Below the pieces are notes generated by a model. The model made no database searches. It saw only the letters and a program-made list of their open reading frames with translations, and was not told the DNA's origin. Source: a bacterium (GTDB lineage: Bacteria; Pseudomonadota; Alphaproteobacteria; Rhizobiales; JAKIUO01). Taken from it: DNA of 64,000 nucleotides. Positions within the stretch are counted from its first letter, which is position 1; every line of letters begins with the position of its first letter. Positions 50,404 through 60,602 of this stretch are shown piece after piece. A program made the position numbers and the translations under genes. The stretch is taken from the NCBI GenBank assembly GCA_024228495.1, contig JAAETJ010001012.1, positions 1-64,000 of the forward strand, in the 5' to 3' direction.

Positions 50404-50562
50404 TTATGGTTTTTTTGGTGTTTGGTATTTTTGTTCTTTCTGGAAGGGTTCCCAGATAAGATCGTACCCAACATAACCCTTTTCATTTGGCTTCATCTGA
50501 CGGGTTGTCAGGAAGCGAGACTTGCCATCAGGAACTTTTGCTTTGGGGTCTACGTTACCCAT
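50404..50562 (-). CDS. Hypothetical 52-aa protein in the apr locus (not in the supplied ORF track)
   Basis: ATG at 50562 with gaaagaggtgat RBS; MGNVDPKAKVPDGKSRFLTTRQMKPNEKGYVGYDLIWEPFQKEQKYQTPKKP*; co-oriented between aprA and the PPIase gene. Confidence 0.65.
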   Translation of the reverse strand: MGNVDPKAKVPDGKSRFLTTRQMKPNEKGYVGYDLIWEPFQKEQKYQTPKKP

Positions 50563-50678
50563 ATATCACCTCTTTCATTTTAGCCGGGACAGCCGCTGCA
50601 AGATACATGCAGCTGAAAACAAACCCGACATCTTAAATTCATTGTCTTTCGAAGTCGAAATACTTGGTTCAGGGGCAG

Positions 50679-51029
50679 TTAGAAAATGGATGCACCGAAA
50701 ATCTTGATGTCGTCTTCTTCATAGCCAAGAACCAACCTGCCAAGCCATTCGCCTTCTTTTTTGGTGCTGCGCTGTCTATACAAAACAGTGACATGCTCAC
50801 CGCGACGAATAAGGCCGATATAGTCCATCTCTTCTGACAGGCTCCTCGTAAGCTCACTTTTTGCGAACTGCTTGCCTACCTCAACCTGATCAAGGCCATG
50901 CGCAAGCCCACGGGAAAAGTTCTTAACGAAATCACCGTATTTGCCCGCATTAGACTGCTTGACAAGATCATTCCATAAGGGATGAGCGATCTCAAGTATC
51001 TCATCATCGGTTTTTTCAAGAATGTTCAT
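50679..51029 (-). CDS. Hypothetical 116-aa protein in the apr locus
   Basis: MNILEKTDDEILEIAHPLWNDLVKQSNAGKYGDFVKNFSRGLAHGLDQVEV...; same strand as aprMBA; no family recognised. Confidence 0.8.
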   Translation of the reverse strand: MNILEKTDDEILEIAHPLWNDLVKQSNAGKYGDFVKNFSRGLAHGLDQVEVGKQFAKSELTRSLSEEMDYIGLIRRGEHVTVLYRQRSTKKEGEWLGRLVLGYEEDDIKIFGASIF

Positions 51030-51116
51030 CTAAGACTCTTTACTGCAGTTACACCAAGGAGCTTCAATACTGGTGCTCTCTGGTGCAAAAGACTTTATCT
51101 GTCACGTTACCAAAAA

Positions 51117-51139
51117 GATCAACATTTAACATGTTGATC
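51117..51139. promoter_or_regulatory. Perfect hairpin downstream of aprA
   Basis: gatcaacat ttaac atgttgatc. Confidence 0.7.
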
Positions 51140-51152
51140 TTCTTGATTGTTC

Positions 51153-51180
51153 AAACAGACGCTTACATAAGCGTCTGTTT
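51153..51180. terminator. Perfect hairpin immediately downstream of aprA (terminator or mRNA stabiliser)
   Basis: aaacagacgctta ca taagcgtctgttt, 13-bp arms, within 40 nt of the aprA stop. Confidence 0.65.
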
Positions 51181-51188
51181 GTGATTTT

Positions 51189-53108
51189 TTACTTTTTGGC
51201 TTCTTTGGCCTTGATGTCTTTGAGGCCTTTATCTTCCATTTCGTCTTTTTCACCGACGAGATGATACAAAGGTGCTTTTTCCATCGTGTATTCACCTGTT
51301 TTGGGATCTCGGCGAGAAACGGTCAGCACATGCCAATCTTCATCGTCCAACTTCATGTGGTCTCCACGATAATAGTAGCCAGGCCAACGAGTTTCCTTGC
51401 GGAACAGCGTATGCTGGAAGACAGATTCGGATGTCAAGAAGCGATGCTTCAATTCCCAAACACGCAACAACTCATGAATATCCTTGGCAGCCAGATTTTC
51501 AAAATCTTCTTCCATGATCTTCATTTTTTTGAGGCCAATGTTCAGCAGCTTCTCGTTGGTCATGTAGTTAACAGTCACGCCAGCACAATACTCATCCATA
51601 CACTTCTGCAAACGGTCAAGACCCTGCCTTGGATTAATGTAGTGTGGATTGACATCACCAGCGACAATTTCATTACGATAGATTTTATAATGTTCCATCG
51701 GCTTGAAGATCTCTTCACCTCGATTTCTGATCTGATCATCGGAGACTACGATACCGTCTCCTTTACCATCATCGATATACCTGCAAGCAGCTTTGGCAGC
51801 AAGACGGCCTTCTGTAAATGATCCAGATGAAAACGCATGAGGCGTTCCACCGACAGCATCACCAGCACCAAACAGACCTTCAACCGTCATCATGCGGTTA
51901 TAACCCCAGAAATATTCTGGTGGTGAAAGATCTTCTGGTCCACTGGCCCAGCCGCCACAACCTGTTGCATGGGAGCCCATGACATAAGGTTCTGATGTTG
52001 TCAGTTCAGGGTTTTCATATTTGGGGTCCACGTCTGTAGCAGCCCACAATACGGCCTGACCAACAGTCATGCCAAGGAAATTTTCCCAACCGACTTCCTC
52101 CAAATGCGGATCCTGGAACGAATGCATGGTGATCATGTGAATAGGACCGCGACCAGCCGCTACTTCGTTGATAAAGGCATGGTTACGCAAGCAGGTTGGA
52201 ATTGGCTTATGCGATACATGCTGCCCTTCCGTATCCAGATAGGCCTTGCCGACCATTTTGGAGAGTTCAGGGAACCATTTGGATTCATACTCTTCACCAT
52301 TACAGTTTTGAGTATAAGTTTTAAGATGCAGGAAGTAAGCTCCAACAGGGCCGTAACCGTCTTTAAAACGTGCAAGCACGATACGGTTTTCCATCTGAGT
52401 CATCTTGGCGCCAGCGCCAATCATAAGCCCGTAAGCTGAGCCTGACGACCAGGGAGCATACCAGACGCGACCAGCGCCCTCACCAACAGAACGTGGCTTA
52501 AAGATATTGGAAGCACCACCAGCACCACAAATAACGGTTTTGGATTTAAAAACGTGATAGTCACCGGTACGGACATTGAAGCCCACAGCACCCGCGACGC
52601 GGTTTTCTTTGGCATCATCCATTAGAAGATGAGTGACACAGATACGGTTGAAAACTTTGTCGGCTGATTTTTTTGCAGCTTCGGCAACAATCGGCTTGTA
52701 TGACTCACCATGAATCATGATCTGCCAACGCCCTTCACGCATGTAGTTACCCGTGTCAGGGTCTTTCATGATGGGTAAGCCCCACTCTTCGAACTGATGC
52801 ACGGCACTATCAACGTGACGGGCCATATCAAAGGCCAGATCTTCACGAACCATGCCCATGAGATCCATACGAGCATAGCGTACATGGTCTTCCGGGTTGT
52901 TCTCACCCCAGCGTGTACCCATATAGCAGTTGATCGCGTAAAGCCCCTGAGCAACCGCACCAGAGCGATCCATATTCGCTTTTTCAGCAATGACGATTTT
53001 CTTGTCTTTACCCCAGAACCTGGCTTCCCAGGCGGCACCTGTACCACCAAGACCGGCACCAGCGACCAGAATATCAATATCGTCTTCAATAATCGTTTTA
53101 TAAGCCAT
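51189..53108 (-). CDS. aprA: Adenylylsulfate reductase alpha subunit
   Basis: ILVAGAGLGGTGAAWEARFWGKDKKIVIAEKANMDRSGAVAQGLYAINCYMGTRWGENNPEDHVRYARMDLMGMVREDLAFDMARHVDSAVHQFEEWGLPI... is characteristic of dissimilatory AprA. Confidence 0.98.
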   Translation of the reverse strand: MAYKTIIEDDIDILVAGAGLGGTGAAWEARFWGKDKKIVIAEKANMDRSGAVAQGLYAINCYMGTRWGENNPEDHVRYARMDLMGMVREDLAFDMARHVDSAVHQFEEWGLPIMKDPDTGNYMREGRWQIMIHGESYKPIVAEAAKKSADKVFNRICVTHLLMDDAKENRVAGAVGFNVRTGDYHVFKSKTVICGAGGASNIFKPRSVGEGAGRVWYAPWSSGSAYGLMIGAGAKMTQMENRIVLARFKDGYGPVGAYFLHLKTYTQNCNGEEYESKWFPELSKMVGKAYLDTEGQHVSHKPIPTCLRNHAFINEVAAGRGPIHMITMHSFQDPHLEEVGWENFLGMTVGQAVLWAATDVDPKYENPELTTSEPYVMGSHATGCGGWASGPEDLSPPEYFWGYNRMMTVEGLFGAGDAVGGTPHAFSSGSFTEGRLAAKAACRYIDDGKGDGIVVSDDQIRNRGEEIFKPMEHYKIYRNEIVAGDVNPHYINPRQGLDRLQKCMDEYCAGVTVNYMTNEKLLNIGLKKMKIMEEDFENLAAKDIHELLRVWELKHRFLTSESVFQHTLFRKETRWPGYYYRGDHMKLDDEDWHVLTVSRRDPKTGEYTMEKAPLYHLVGEKDEMEDKGLKDIKAKEAKK

Positions 53109-53587
53109 TAGTAATACACGCCTTCCTTCAATGTCAGTCCATTTGACTCCAAAGTATGTAGTCCACCTTCATCCAGGCGAATATATTTGGGTTCATTAAA
53201 AAGCAACTCGCCATCTCGCATATCCTTACTTGGTGAAGTAGCATCAGCAAGTTGGGGAATATATTTCCCCCATGGCTTTGTTGTAATCGGTGAAAGGAAG
53301 TTCTTTTCAGTACCATTTCTGAATTTGATTTTCCAGGCGATCGTACCTTTTTCTTCATCGCGAATTACGCGGACACTGCTGCCAAGCGGAGCAAAGTCAG
53401 CATACCCACGCACATTAATGGCGTTATGCGGGCAGGCCTTCACGCAGGAATAGCACTCCCAGCACATATTAGGTTCAATATTATATGCACGACGATAGGT
53501 CTTGTCGATATGCATAATATCCGAGGGGCAGATGTCGACGCAATGACCGCATCCGTCACATCTTGTCATATAAACGAAAGTAGGCAT
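53108..53587 (-). CDS. aprB: Adenylylsulfate reductase beta subunit (2 x 4Fe-4S)
   Basis: PTFVYMTRCDGCGHCVDICPSDIMHID and MCWECYSCVKACPHNAINVRGYADFAPLG; TAATG coupling to aprA. Confidence 0.98.
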   Translation of the reverse strand: MPTFVYMTRCDGCGHCVDICPSDIMHIDKTYRRAYNIEPNMCWECYSCVKACPHNAINVRGYADFAPLGSSVRVIRDEEKGTIAWKIKFRNGTEKNFLSPITTKPWGKYIPQLADATSPSKDMRDGELLFNEPKYIRLDEGGLHTLESNGLTLKEGVYY

Positions 53588-53649
53588 ATTCGTTTCCTTA
53601 AAATGTTTGATCGAAACTAACTGGTTTCCAGAAGTTTTCGGGTTGATTT

Positions 53650-54492
53650 CTAGTAGTGGTTTGGCCGTTCGCGCTTTATACCAAGTCCCATATTCATTGG
53701 GGCATCTTTCAACAGCTCCATAGAATGGCGCTCTCGTTGCTTGGGATCATCACGGGTAATCGTAGGCAGATCTTCCGCAGATCCGTCAGCTTTGGTAATG
53801 CGTTTTTGATAGGCCGCGGCGGGTTTGAAAAACATATGAGCGAATTTCGACCACAGGACACCACCGAACAAAATCGTTGAAGAAAGGATAAACAAGGCAA
53901 GGACCAAGAGTTCCCATCCAGCTACGTTCGCCGATTGCATATAAGACCAGATCAGCCCGAAGGTTACCGTCGCCAAAAGGGAGAGGATAAACATGTCAGC
54001 TTTAACCAGATGATACCATGTGCGACCCTCAGCCGCGACATCTACCCTGATAAAGAACCAGAACCAATAGCCACCAAATGCGAGCATGAGCGCTCCAAGG
54101 TGCCAAAGTATTGGCCAGATCGTTGGAGTTGAAGCTTTGGCGCCGGGATAGAGGAATACCATGATAGCGGTTGTGGCTACAAAAAGCACAAAACCGTACA
54201 TGCTAAACAGATGAGAAAGTCTGCGCCGCTTGCTCGAGAACTCGGAGGAAGTCAGAACTTCACTCATGCCTGTCTGCGCGGCAATAACCAGTTTTTCGGA
54301 ACTCTCGACTTTCCGGGTAGCGTTTTTCTGCGCGTCCTTGGCATTTTGAAAGAACCATTTGGCACTTTTCTTGTGAAGCGTATCAATCACTGTACCGCCG
54401 ATAACAAGAATCGCCATAGCGATGACGTAGCCCTGCTGGATATAGGCAGGTATTAACTCCGAAAGCTCGGAGAAGGGGTTGATCGTAAACAT
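53650..54492 (-). CDS. aprM: AprM-type membrane protein (putative APS reductase anchor)
   Basis: Multi-TM 280-aa protein directly upstream of aprB, the position of aprM in lineages lacking qmoABC. Confidence 0.75.
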   Translation of the reverse strand: MFTINPFSELSELIPAYIQQGYVIAMAILVIGGTVIDTLHKKSAKWFFQNAKDAQKNATRKVESSEKLVIAAQTGMSEVLTSSEFSSKRRRLSHLFSMYGFVLFVATTAIMVFLYPGAKASTPTIWPILWHLGALMLAFGGYWFWFFIRVDVAAEGRTWYHLVKADMFILSLLATVTFGLIWSYMQSANVAGWELLVLALFILSSTILFGGVLWSKFAHMFFKPAAAYQKRITKADGSAEDLPTITRDDPKQRERHSMELLKDAPMNMGLGIKRERPNHY

Positions 54493-55316
54493 GAACTCAA
54501 GGTTCCTTCTTCTGTGGTTATTTCAATGGCTACGCCAGTTGGCGATAGTTCAAGTGCCATGAAAAAAACTTTTTTGCAAGTCCACGATTTGGACATACAA
54601 GATTCCATTAATTCAGCTTTGTTTGTCCGATTTGTCAGCAATTCCAGGTTAGCATCTCAGCAGATTTCTAATGTCTCCAGAAAAATGCAAACACCACCCT
54701 CCCTGGCAAGCCAGATACAAATACAAATGCAAATGCGCATATATTCTGAAATTCGAATGCACAAAGCAAAAGTACACCTAGCAAACAAACAAGCATATTA
54801 CAAACCTGAAAATGATCAATATTGCAATTTATATTGTCTACTCAATAAATATGGTTTCTAACAAAATATTTTTCTACGTATTATTCAATGGTATATGTGA
54901 GTAGAGGCATTATCTTTACTTTACCAAACGCCAATAACGCTATCTTAAAACTATAATAACGAAGCAATCTCACGCACGCATATATTCGCTCGTTGCGACA
55001 GTATGTCATATACAATGAAGTTATGAGCGGGCACAAAGCAATGCGCAAATGTTCCCCAGTCAGGAGAAGTCAACGCTCGAACACTTATCTGACGACGATT
55101 TTTCAACCCTGGCTTTAGAACCCACGGGCGGATAACGCCAGGCACTCTGGGAGACCTTGTGCGCATCTGCTTTTGACGCACGCCAAGTATCGGCGGCGCA
55201 TGTACATGCTTTTGCGCGTGCTACGGGAGCCTGGCCAAAACCGATCCAATTAATGCTTGCTTGATTGATTACCCGCTTCATCTCTATCTACCGGAAAAAT
55301 GAGCTTAGCGCACGCC

Positions 55317-56357
55317 CTATTCCTCGAACAGACCAAACTGGCCTTTGCCGCCAGATGGCGGGGTGAGTCCCATATGTTTGAAGGCGTGACCTGTGAGCAC
55401 GCGGCCACGAGGGGTGCGGACGACGAAACCTTGCTGGATCAAATAGGGTTCGATGATTTCTTCGAGCGCATCGCGGGGTTCGGACAGTGCAGCCGCTATG
55501 GTCTCGATGCCTACCGGGCCGCCGCCATAATTTTTGGCGATGCAAGTCAAATAGCGATGATCAAGTGCATCCAGCCCGCGTGTATCAACTTCCAGTTTCG
55601 ACAATGCACCATCCGCCACAGCTTTGTCGATCTTGCCAGCCTTTTCAACCAGTGCAAAATCTCGTACGCGGCGCAACAAGCGACCGGCGATGCGGGGGGT
55701 GCCACGAGCGCGGCGGGCAATTTCCAGTGCCCCATCCTTACTCATATCGACGCCCAGAACGCGGGCACCGCGCGAGACGATAAATTCCAACTCATGCTCT
55801 TCATAAAAATTGAGCCGCACCGGAATACCAAAGCGATCCCGCAAGGGGGTCGTCAGCAAACCAGCTCTGGTGGTCGCGCCAACCAGCGTGAATTTGGCCA
55901 AATCTATACGAACTGAGCGCGCCGCTGGCCCCTCGCCAATAATCAAATCAAGTTCAAAATCTTCCATGGCCGGATAGAGGATTTCTTCAACTGCCGGGTT
56001 AAGCCGATGGATCTCGTCAATGAACAGGACATCGCGGTCTTCCAGATTGGTGAGCAAGGCGGCAAGGTCGCCAGCCTTTTGAATGACCGGCCCCGAAGTC
56101 GCCCGGAAATTCACGCCAAGTTCTCGCGACATAATTTGCGCCAGCGTCGTCTTCCCAAGCCCTGGTGGGCCATGAAACAAGACATGGTCCAGCGCATCCT
56201 TGCGCTGTTTGGCACTTTCGATAAACACCCGCAAATTGGCCCGTGCCAGCTCCTGACCGACAAAATCATCGAGCACTTGCGGCCGCAATGATGCTTCGAG
56301 CTCATCCTCCAGCGAGCGCTCACCATCCAGCAATTGTCTATCTGTTTCTTCCACCAA
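55317..56357 (-). CDS. ruvB: Holliday junction DNA helicase RuvB
   Basis: [68 protein letters not shown]. Confidence 0.97.
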   Translation of the reverse strand: MVEETDRQLLDGERSLEDELEASLRPQVLDDFVGQELARANLRVFIESAKQRKDALDHVLFHGPPGLGKTTLAQIMSRELGVNFRATSGPVIQKAGDLAALLTNLEDRDVLFIDEIHRLNPAVEEILYPAMEDFELDLIIGEGPAARSVRIDLAKFTLVGATTRAGLLTTPLRDRFGIPVRLNFYEEHELEFIVSRGARVLGVDMSKDGALEIARRARGTPRIAGRLLRRVRDFALVEKAGKIDKAVADGALSKLEVDTRGLDALDHRYLTCIAKNYGGGPVGIETIAAALSEPRDALEEIIEPYLIQQGFVVRTPRGRVLTGHAFKHMGLTPPSGGKGQFGLFEE

Positions 56358-56625
56358 AACGAATCACCTTTTCACTCTTTGTTCTTTTTACACTATGGCA
56401 GCGACAAGTTAAAGGGATGTTGCATTTCATTCCGAGGTTCACTGTTCTTTATCCAGAAAAAAGCAATGAACTTTTTTAGAAATAGCAGCACAGAACTTCC
56501 GAAAATGCCCCGCCAATGCCCTAAAAGAGTAATGACCAGAAAGCTGATGATGGCCTGCTTTGGATAGCGTCTGTTATACTCACTCTTATTTCTCGTCTAA
56601 AACCTTCCCGAAAGAAGAATATCTG

Positions 56626-57069
56626 CTACGCCATAACGCATTTTGAGCGGTAAATATCGCGCAGCCGAGGTACCAGATAAAGCGAACAAACAAGCATGAT
56701 GGCAACCAGTTCTGCTACATAAAACCACTGGTTATGCGGAATGGTATTGAAAATTTCAAAAGACCAGATCGCGACCGGGACCACCAAAGCCAAGCCCAGA
56801 AAAATCGTAAATCCGCGCGAGGACAACGTCTTGTTGGAGCCCACAAAAAATATCGCCAGCACCCCGGCTGCCACCGCCACCATAAGCAAAGCAAGTGTCG
56901 ATATGATGCCAACAAGGATGATCTGCTCGTTAAGCAACGCAAATCCCGCCACCACAAGCAATACAAAAAATAACAGGTTGACCGGGTTCGCCAAGCTCAT
57001 GACGACCGCCCCTCCTGCTGACAGGGCTCCGATGATGCGATTATTGGGTAAGTTAGATTTTCCAGACAT
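56626..57069 (-). CDS. Hypothetical membrane protein between ruvA and ruvB
   Basis: 147 aa, about four hydrophobic segments; no family recognised. Confidence 0.7.
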   Translation of the reverse strand: MSGKSNLPNNRIIGALSAGGAVVMSLANPVNLLFFVLLVVAGFALLNEQIILVGIISTLALLMVAVAAGVLAIFFVGSNKTLSSRGFTIFLGLALVVPVAIWSFEIFNTIPHNQWFYVAELVAIMLVCSLYLVPRLRDIYRSKCVMA

Positions 57070-57169
57070 GTCGACCCTTGCAAACTTTGAACGAGATTTT
57101 TAGTACAAGGTCAGGACCTTAGCATACTCTCCCGCAGCTTTCCAATTTCGCAGTTCTACCCTACGTTTT

Positions 57170-57778
57170 CTATCTCGCCAGCACCTTCAGGCCAAGGCGG
57201 ATCAGCTCGCTTGCGGTGGCTTTGTCGCCAGCTTCACGGGCTGCCGTAGCAATGGCGTCTGACGCCTGTATGGGCGCATAACCCAGATTGGTGAGCGCAG
57301 AGACGGCGTCCGCTGCGGCCATGCCCTCCACTGGACCCGCGCCAACTTCTGATGGTCCCGATCCAATTGGTCCCAATGATGGCACCTTGTCTTTCAGTTC
57401 AATCAACAAGCGCTGTGCGACTTTGGGACCAACGCCGGGTGTCTTGGTAATCGCCGCCTTGTCGCGCATGGCGATGGCGTTAGCGAGATCATGAGGGCTC
57501 ATAGTGCCAAGTACGGCCAGCGCCACCTTGGCACCAACGCCTTGCACGGTTTGCAGCAAGCGGAACCATTCCCTTTCCATCTTGCTGGTGAAGGCAAACA
57601 GCTTCATTTCCGTTTCGCGCACATGGGTTTCGATATGAATTTCAACAGCCTCACCCTTGGCAGGCAGCGCAGCCAGCGTGCGCGGCGAACAATGCACCTC
57701 ATAGCCAACGCCGTTCACATCGATAATAGCCCAGTCCATGCCGGTATCATCTACAAGACCTTTGAGTTTTCCGATCAT
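57170..57778 (-). CDS. ruvA: Holliday junction DNA helicase subunit RuvA
   Basis: [35 protein letters not shown]...[18 protein letters not shown]; start at 57778. Confidence 0.96.
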   Translation of the reverse strand: MIGKLKGLVDDTGMDWAIIDVNGVGYEVHCSPRTLAALPAKGEAVEIHIETHVRETEMKLFAFTSKMEREWFRLLQTVQGVGAKVALAVLGTMSPHDLANAIAMRDKAAITKTPGVGPKVAQRLLIELKDKVPSLGPIGSGPSEVGAGPVEGMAAADAVSALTNLGYAPIQASDAIATAAREAGDKATASELIRLGLKVLAR

Positions 57779-57799
57779 GATAAAGATATGCCTCCAGGT

Positions 57800-57924
57800 G
57801 TCATCCCCGCAAAGGCGGGGATCCATACTCCCTGCCCTCTCAATTTATAATAAAGAGCCAGCCGCAAATTCCCTTCTCAATTTTCAGGGCCTGTGGTTAT
57901 GGATCCCCGCCTTCGCGGGGATGA
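57800..57924. repeat. Inverted pair of palindromic REP-like repeat units
   Basis: gtcatccccgcaaaggcggggatccata (57800-57826) and tatggatccccgccttcgcggggatgac (57898-57924). Confidence 0.85.
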
Positions 57925-58017
57925 CAACCTGGGAAGTACTCTCACCTGACAGAAACCGGTTTCCAAAGGCTCGCCTTTTGTGCCAGCTGCACAAGATGCT
58001 CGCACGGCGAGCGTATT

Positions 58018-58524
58018 CTATGCACACACCCGCATTTTGAGGTCCTGTATTTTGCGGTGATGCGCATGCGTGATGGCGATGGCCAGCGCGTCGGCGGCGT
58101 CTTCGCTGTCGGGTTTGGCCTTGGGCAATAGAAACGAGATCATAGCGCCGATCTGGTTCTTGTCACCCCGCCCCGTGCCAATCACCGTTTTCTTGACCTG
58201 CGTCGCCGAATATTCCGCAACTTTTAACCCGCACCTAGCCGGCACCACCATGGCGACACCGCGTGCTTGTCCCAGTTTCAAGGTGCTTTGTCCGTTCTTG
58301 TTGACGAAAGTCTGCTCAACGGCGGCTTCCGATGGTTTCCAGTCGGCAAGTGGAATGGCGAGCCCCTTATAGACGCACATCAAGCGGTCCGAGAGATCTT
58401 GCGAAGCATCAGAACGAATGGTACCACAGGCCAGATAGGTCAAGCGAATACCATCTGTTTCAATGATGCCCCAGCCGGTTTTTCGTAAACCGGGATCAAT
58501 ACCAATAATGCGCACAACTGCCAT
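58018..58524 (-). CDS. ruvC: Crossover junction endodeoxyribonuclease RuvC
   Basis: [19 protein letters not shown]...[26 protein letters not shown]...[17 protein letters not shown]. Confidence 0.96.
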   Translation of the reverse strand: MAVVRIIGIDPGLRKTGWGIIETDGIRLTYLACGTIRSDASQDLSDRLMCVYKGLAIPLADWKPSEAAVEQTFVNKNGQSTLKLGQARGVAMVVPARCGLKVAEYSATQVKKTVIGTGRGDKNQIGAMISFLLPKAKPDSEDAADALAIAITHAHHRKIQDLKMRVCA

Positions 58525-58657
58525 CGTAAAAAGCTCCCGCCTTTTTAAAGTTAGATATTTAATGCTTAAGGTTGAATGCGAAGAAAGCGCGGCTCTCTTC
58601 TTCTCACTAAAAATTCAACATTAAACATACAAAATTGGCAAGCGAAGCACCGCTAAA

Positions 58658-59404
58658 CTAGCCGCTCATTTTTTCAATCAGTGAATCTGACACTTCGAAA
58701 TTGGCATAGACATTTTGCACGTCTTCGCTTTCTTCCAAAGCATCGAGTAGCAGCAAAAGCTTCTCACCCTTTTCGTCGTCCAGTTCAATATTGTTTTGTG
58801 GCCGCCAGATAATCTTGATTTCATCCGCCTCGCCAAATTTTTCTTCCAGCGCCTGAGCGGTTTCATGCAGATGGTCGACCTCGCAATAAAGCGCATGCCC
58901 TTCATCTGTTGATTCGCAGTCTTCGGCACCCGCTTCAATGGCTGCTTCAAACATATCGTCAGCCGATGCGGTATCCGCTGGATAGGTCACGCATCCAAGG
59001 CGATCAAAACCAAACGAGACGGCACCGGTTTCCCCCAGATTGCCACCTGCTTTGGCAAATGTGGCGCGCACATCAGAGGCGGTGCGATTGCGATTATCGG
59101 TCAGAGCTTCAACAATGACGCCAACGCCGCCAATACCAAATCCCTCATAACGTACTTCTTCGAAATTATCGCCACCCGCTTCTTGAGATTTTTTTACCGC
59201 CCGCTCAATATTATCCTTTGGCATGGACTGGGAGCGTGCCGCCTTGATAGCGAGGCGCAAACGCGCATTAGCGTCAGGGTCAGGAACCCCCATCTTGGCA
59301 GCGGTGGTAATTTCACGCGCCAGTTTGGAAAAGAGTTTTGAACGCTTTTTATCCTGAGCGCCCTTGCGATGCATGATATTTTTGAATTTTGAATGGCCTG
59401 CCAT
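58658..59404 (-). CDS. YebC/PmpR family DNA-binding protein
   Basis: [53 protein letters not shown]. Confidence 0.97.
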   Translation of the reverse strand: MAGHSKFKNIMHRKGAQDKKRSKLFSKLAREITTAAKMGVPDPDANARLRLAIKAARSQSMPKDNIERAVKKSQEAGGDNFEEVRYEGFGIGGVGVIVEALTDNRNRTASDVRATFAKAGGNLGETGAVSFGFDRLGCVTYPADTASADDMFEAAIEAGAEDCESTDEGHALYCEVDHLHETAQALEEKFGEADEIKIIWRPQNNIELDDEKGEKLLLLLDALEESEDVQNVYANFEVSDSLIEKMSG

Positions 59405-59686
59405 GATAGATCTTCATCCCGTTCTTACTATTTGAACTCTACGTGTGAGAAGGCTCTGGCACCATTTCGTACGTTCTTTGTTCTTATTTAGACGCAGCCG
59501 GGTTACCAGAAGGTTAACTGTCTGTGCTTTATAGCAGAACGGAAGTCAATGTCTGCCGCAGCGCAAAATACACCTTATGTCATTTCGAGACGCCAATTAA
59601 CTTGTCCTTAAACTTGCAAGACTAGGTTGATTGAAATGCAAGCGAGCCCCGCTTTGTTAATGACAATGTAAATGGAGGTCCACTCA

Positions 59687-59926
59687 ATGGCTCACAATGA
59701 TAATATGATGCCCGGCGAAAATGTCCGTATCAGCATGGAAGAACTTTCCGAGCTGCGCAAAAGCGCCGAAGCCCATCTCGACAAAGCCGAGACCGCTTTG
59801 TTTGATGACAGCATCACCGACGAAGATGCCCTGTCGCATCTTGATGCAGCTCTCGCCTGCCTCAACACAATGATTTCTGATCCAGAACATGGCATGGAAG
59901 CCGTGGCCTCAGTCAATATTGCATAA
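59687..59926 (+). CDS. Hypothetical small acidic protein
   Basis: MAHNDNMMPGENVRISMEELSELRKSAEAHLDKAETALFDDSITDEDALSHLDAALACLNTMI; terminator downstream. Confidence 0.7.
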   Translation: MAHNDNMMPGENVRISMEELSELRKSAEAHLDKAETALFDDSITDEDALSHLDAALACLNTMISDPEHGMEAVASVNIA

Positions 59927-60033
59927 ACATATAAGCAATAGCTAATCCCTCGTAGAGCGTAGTAAATCCCTCAAAACGAGTTGTAAGACGAGCGTAAAAT
60001 ACCTCTTTACAAAAGAGACCTGGAAAATGAAGA

Positions 60034-60065
60034 AGGTGGAACGACAAGCTCGTTTCACCTTTTTT
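60034..60065 (+). terminator. Rho-independent terminator
   Basis: aggtggaacga caagc tcgtttcacct followed by ttttt. Confidence 0.8.
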
Positions 60066-60120
60066 ATTTGTCGGACAGATGTTAGATTACGGAAAATCGT
60101 TTTGTAACAAGGTTGGAAAC

Positions 60121-60597
60121 ATGTCCGTTCGTCACTTCTTACTGCTCGCGCCTCTTGTCGTCCTGCTTGCAACACCAATACACGCAGCCAACAGTCCACC
60201 AGACCTTGTTGCTCGGCAGGTGATCGCGCAATGCAAACAAAATAGCGGCGAGAACCGATTTCATCTTCATCGCTGCCTGTTGCAACAATATGAAATTCTG
60301 CTAAAACGAGCTGATATTCTCGTCGACAAACTATTGGGCATGGTGGGTGGTCACAAAAGCTATAGCCGTTACAAAAAAATCCGCTGGAGTGAATCCATCG
60401 CCAAGAGCCATTCTTTGTGGCAAAAACTCATACCCAAGGACTGCGAATGGGAGGCACACATCCTGCCCTCCTTGAAAGGCGCCTCCACAGCCATTGACCG
60501 TTGCGGCATCAAACGAGCCGCTGCACGCGTACAACTACTTGAAAAACGCGTAAAAACACTCGATAATGTCCTGATCAACGATAAGTACAAGGGATAA
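60121..60597 (+). CDS. Hypothetical secreted protein (possibly LprI/DUF1311-like)
   Basis: Signal peptide [23 protein letters not shown]; conserved-looking Cys spacing. Confidence 0.55.
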   Translation: MSVRHFLLLAPLVVLLATPIHAANSPPDLVARQVIAQCKQNSGENRFHLHRCLLQQYEILLKRADILVDKLLGMVGGHKSYSRYKKIRWSESIAKSHSLWQKLIPKDCEWEAHILPSLKGASTAIDRCGIKRAAARVQLLEKRVKTLDNVLINDKYKG

Positions 60598-60602
60598 GTA
60601 AC

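Noticed and set aside
54514-54861. 115-aa + strand ORF upstream of aprM
   Set aside because: AT-rich intergenic DNA with simple repeats (caaatacaaatgcaaatg), no RBS and no coding-like composition; probably contains the aprM promoter.
55047-55263. Possible small gene on + strand (MFPSQEKSTLEHLSDDDFSTLALEPTGG*RQALWETLCASAFDARQVSAAHVHAFARATGAWPKPIQLMLA*)
   Set aside because: Looks partly coding but has an internal stop and no recognised family; insufficient to call.
57170-57826. RuvA extended to 57826 ([16 protein letters not shown]...)
   Set aside because: Extension is the translated palindromic repeat; the true start is MIGKLKG at 57778.
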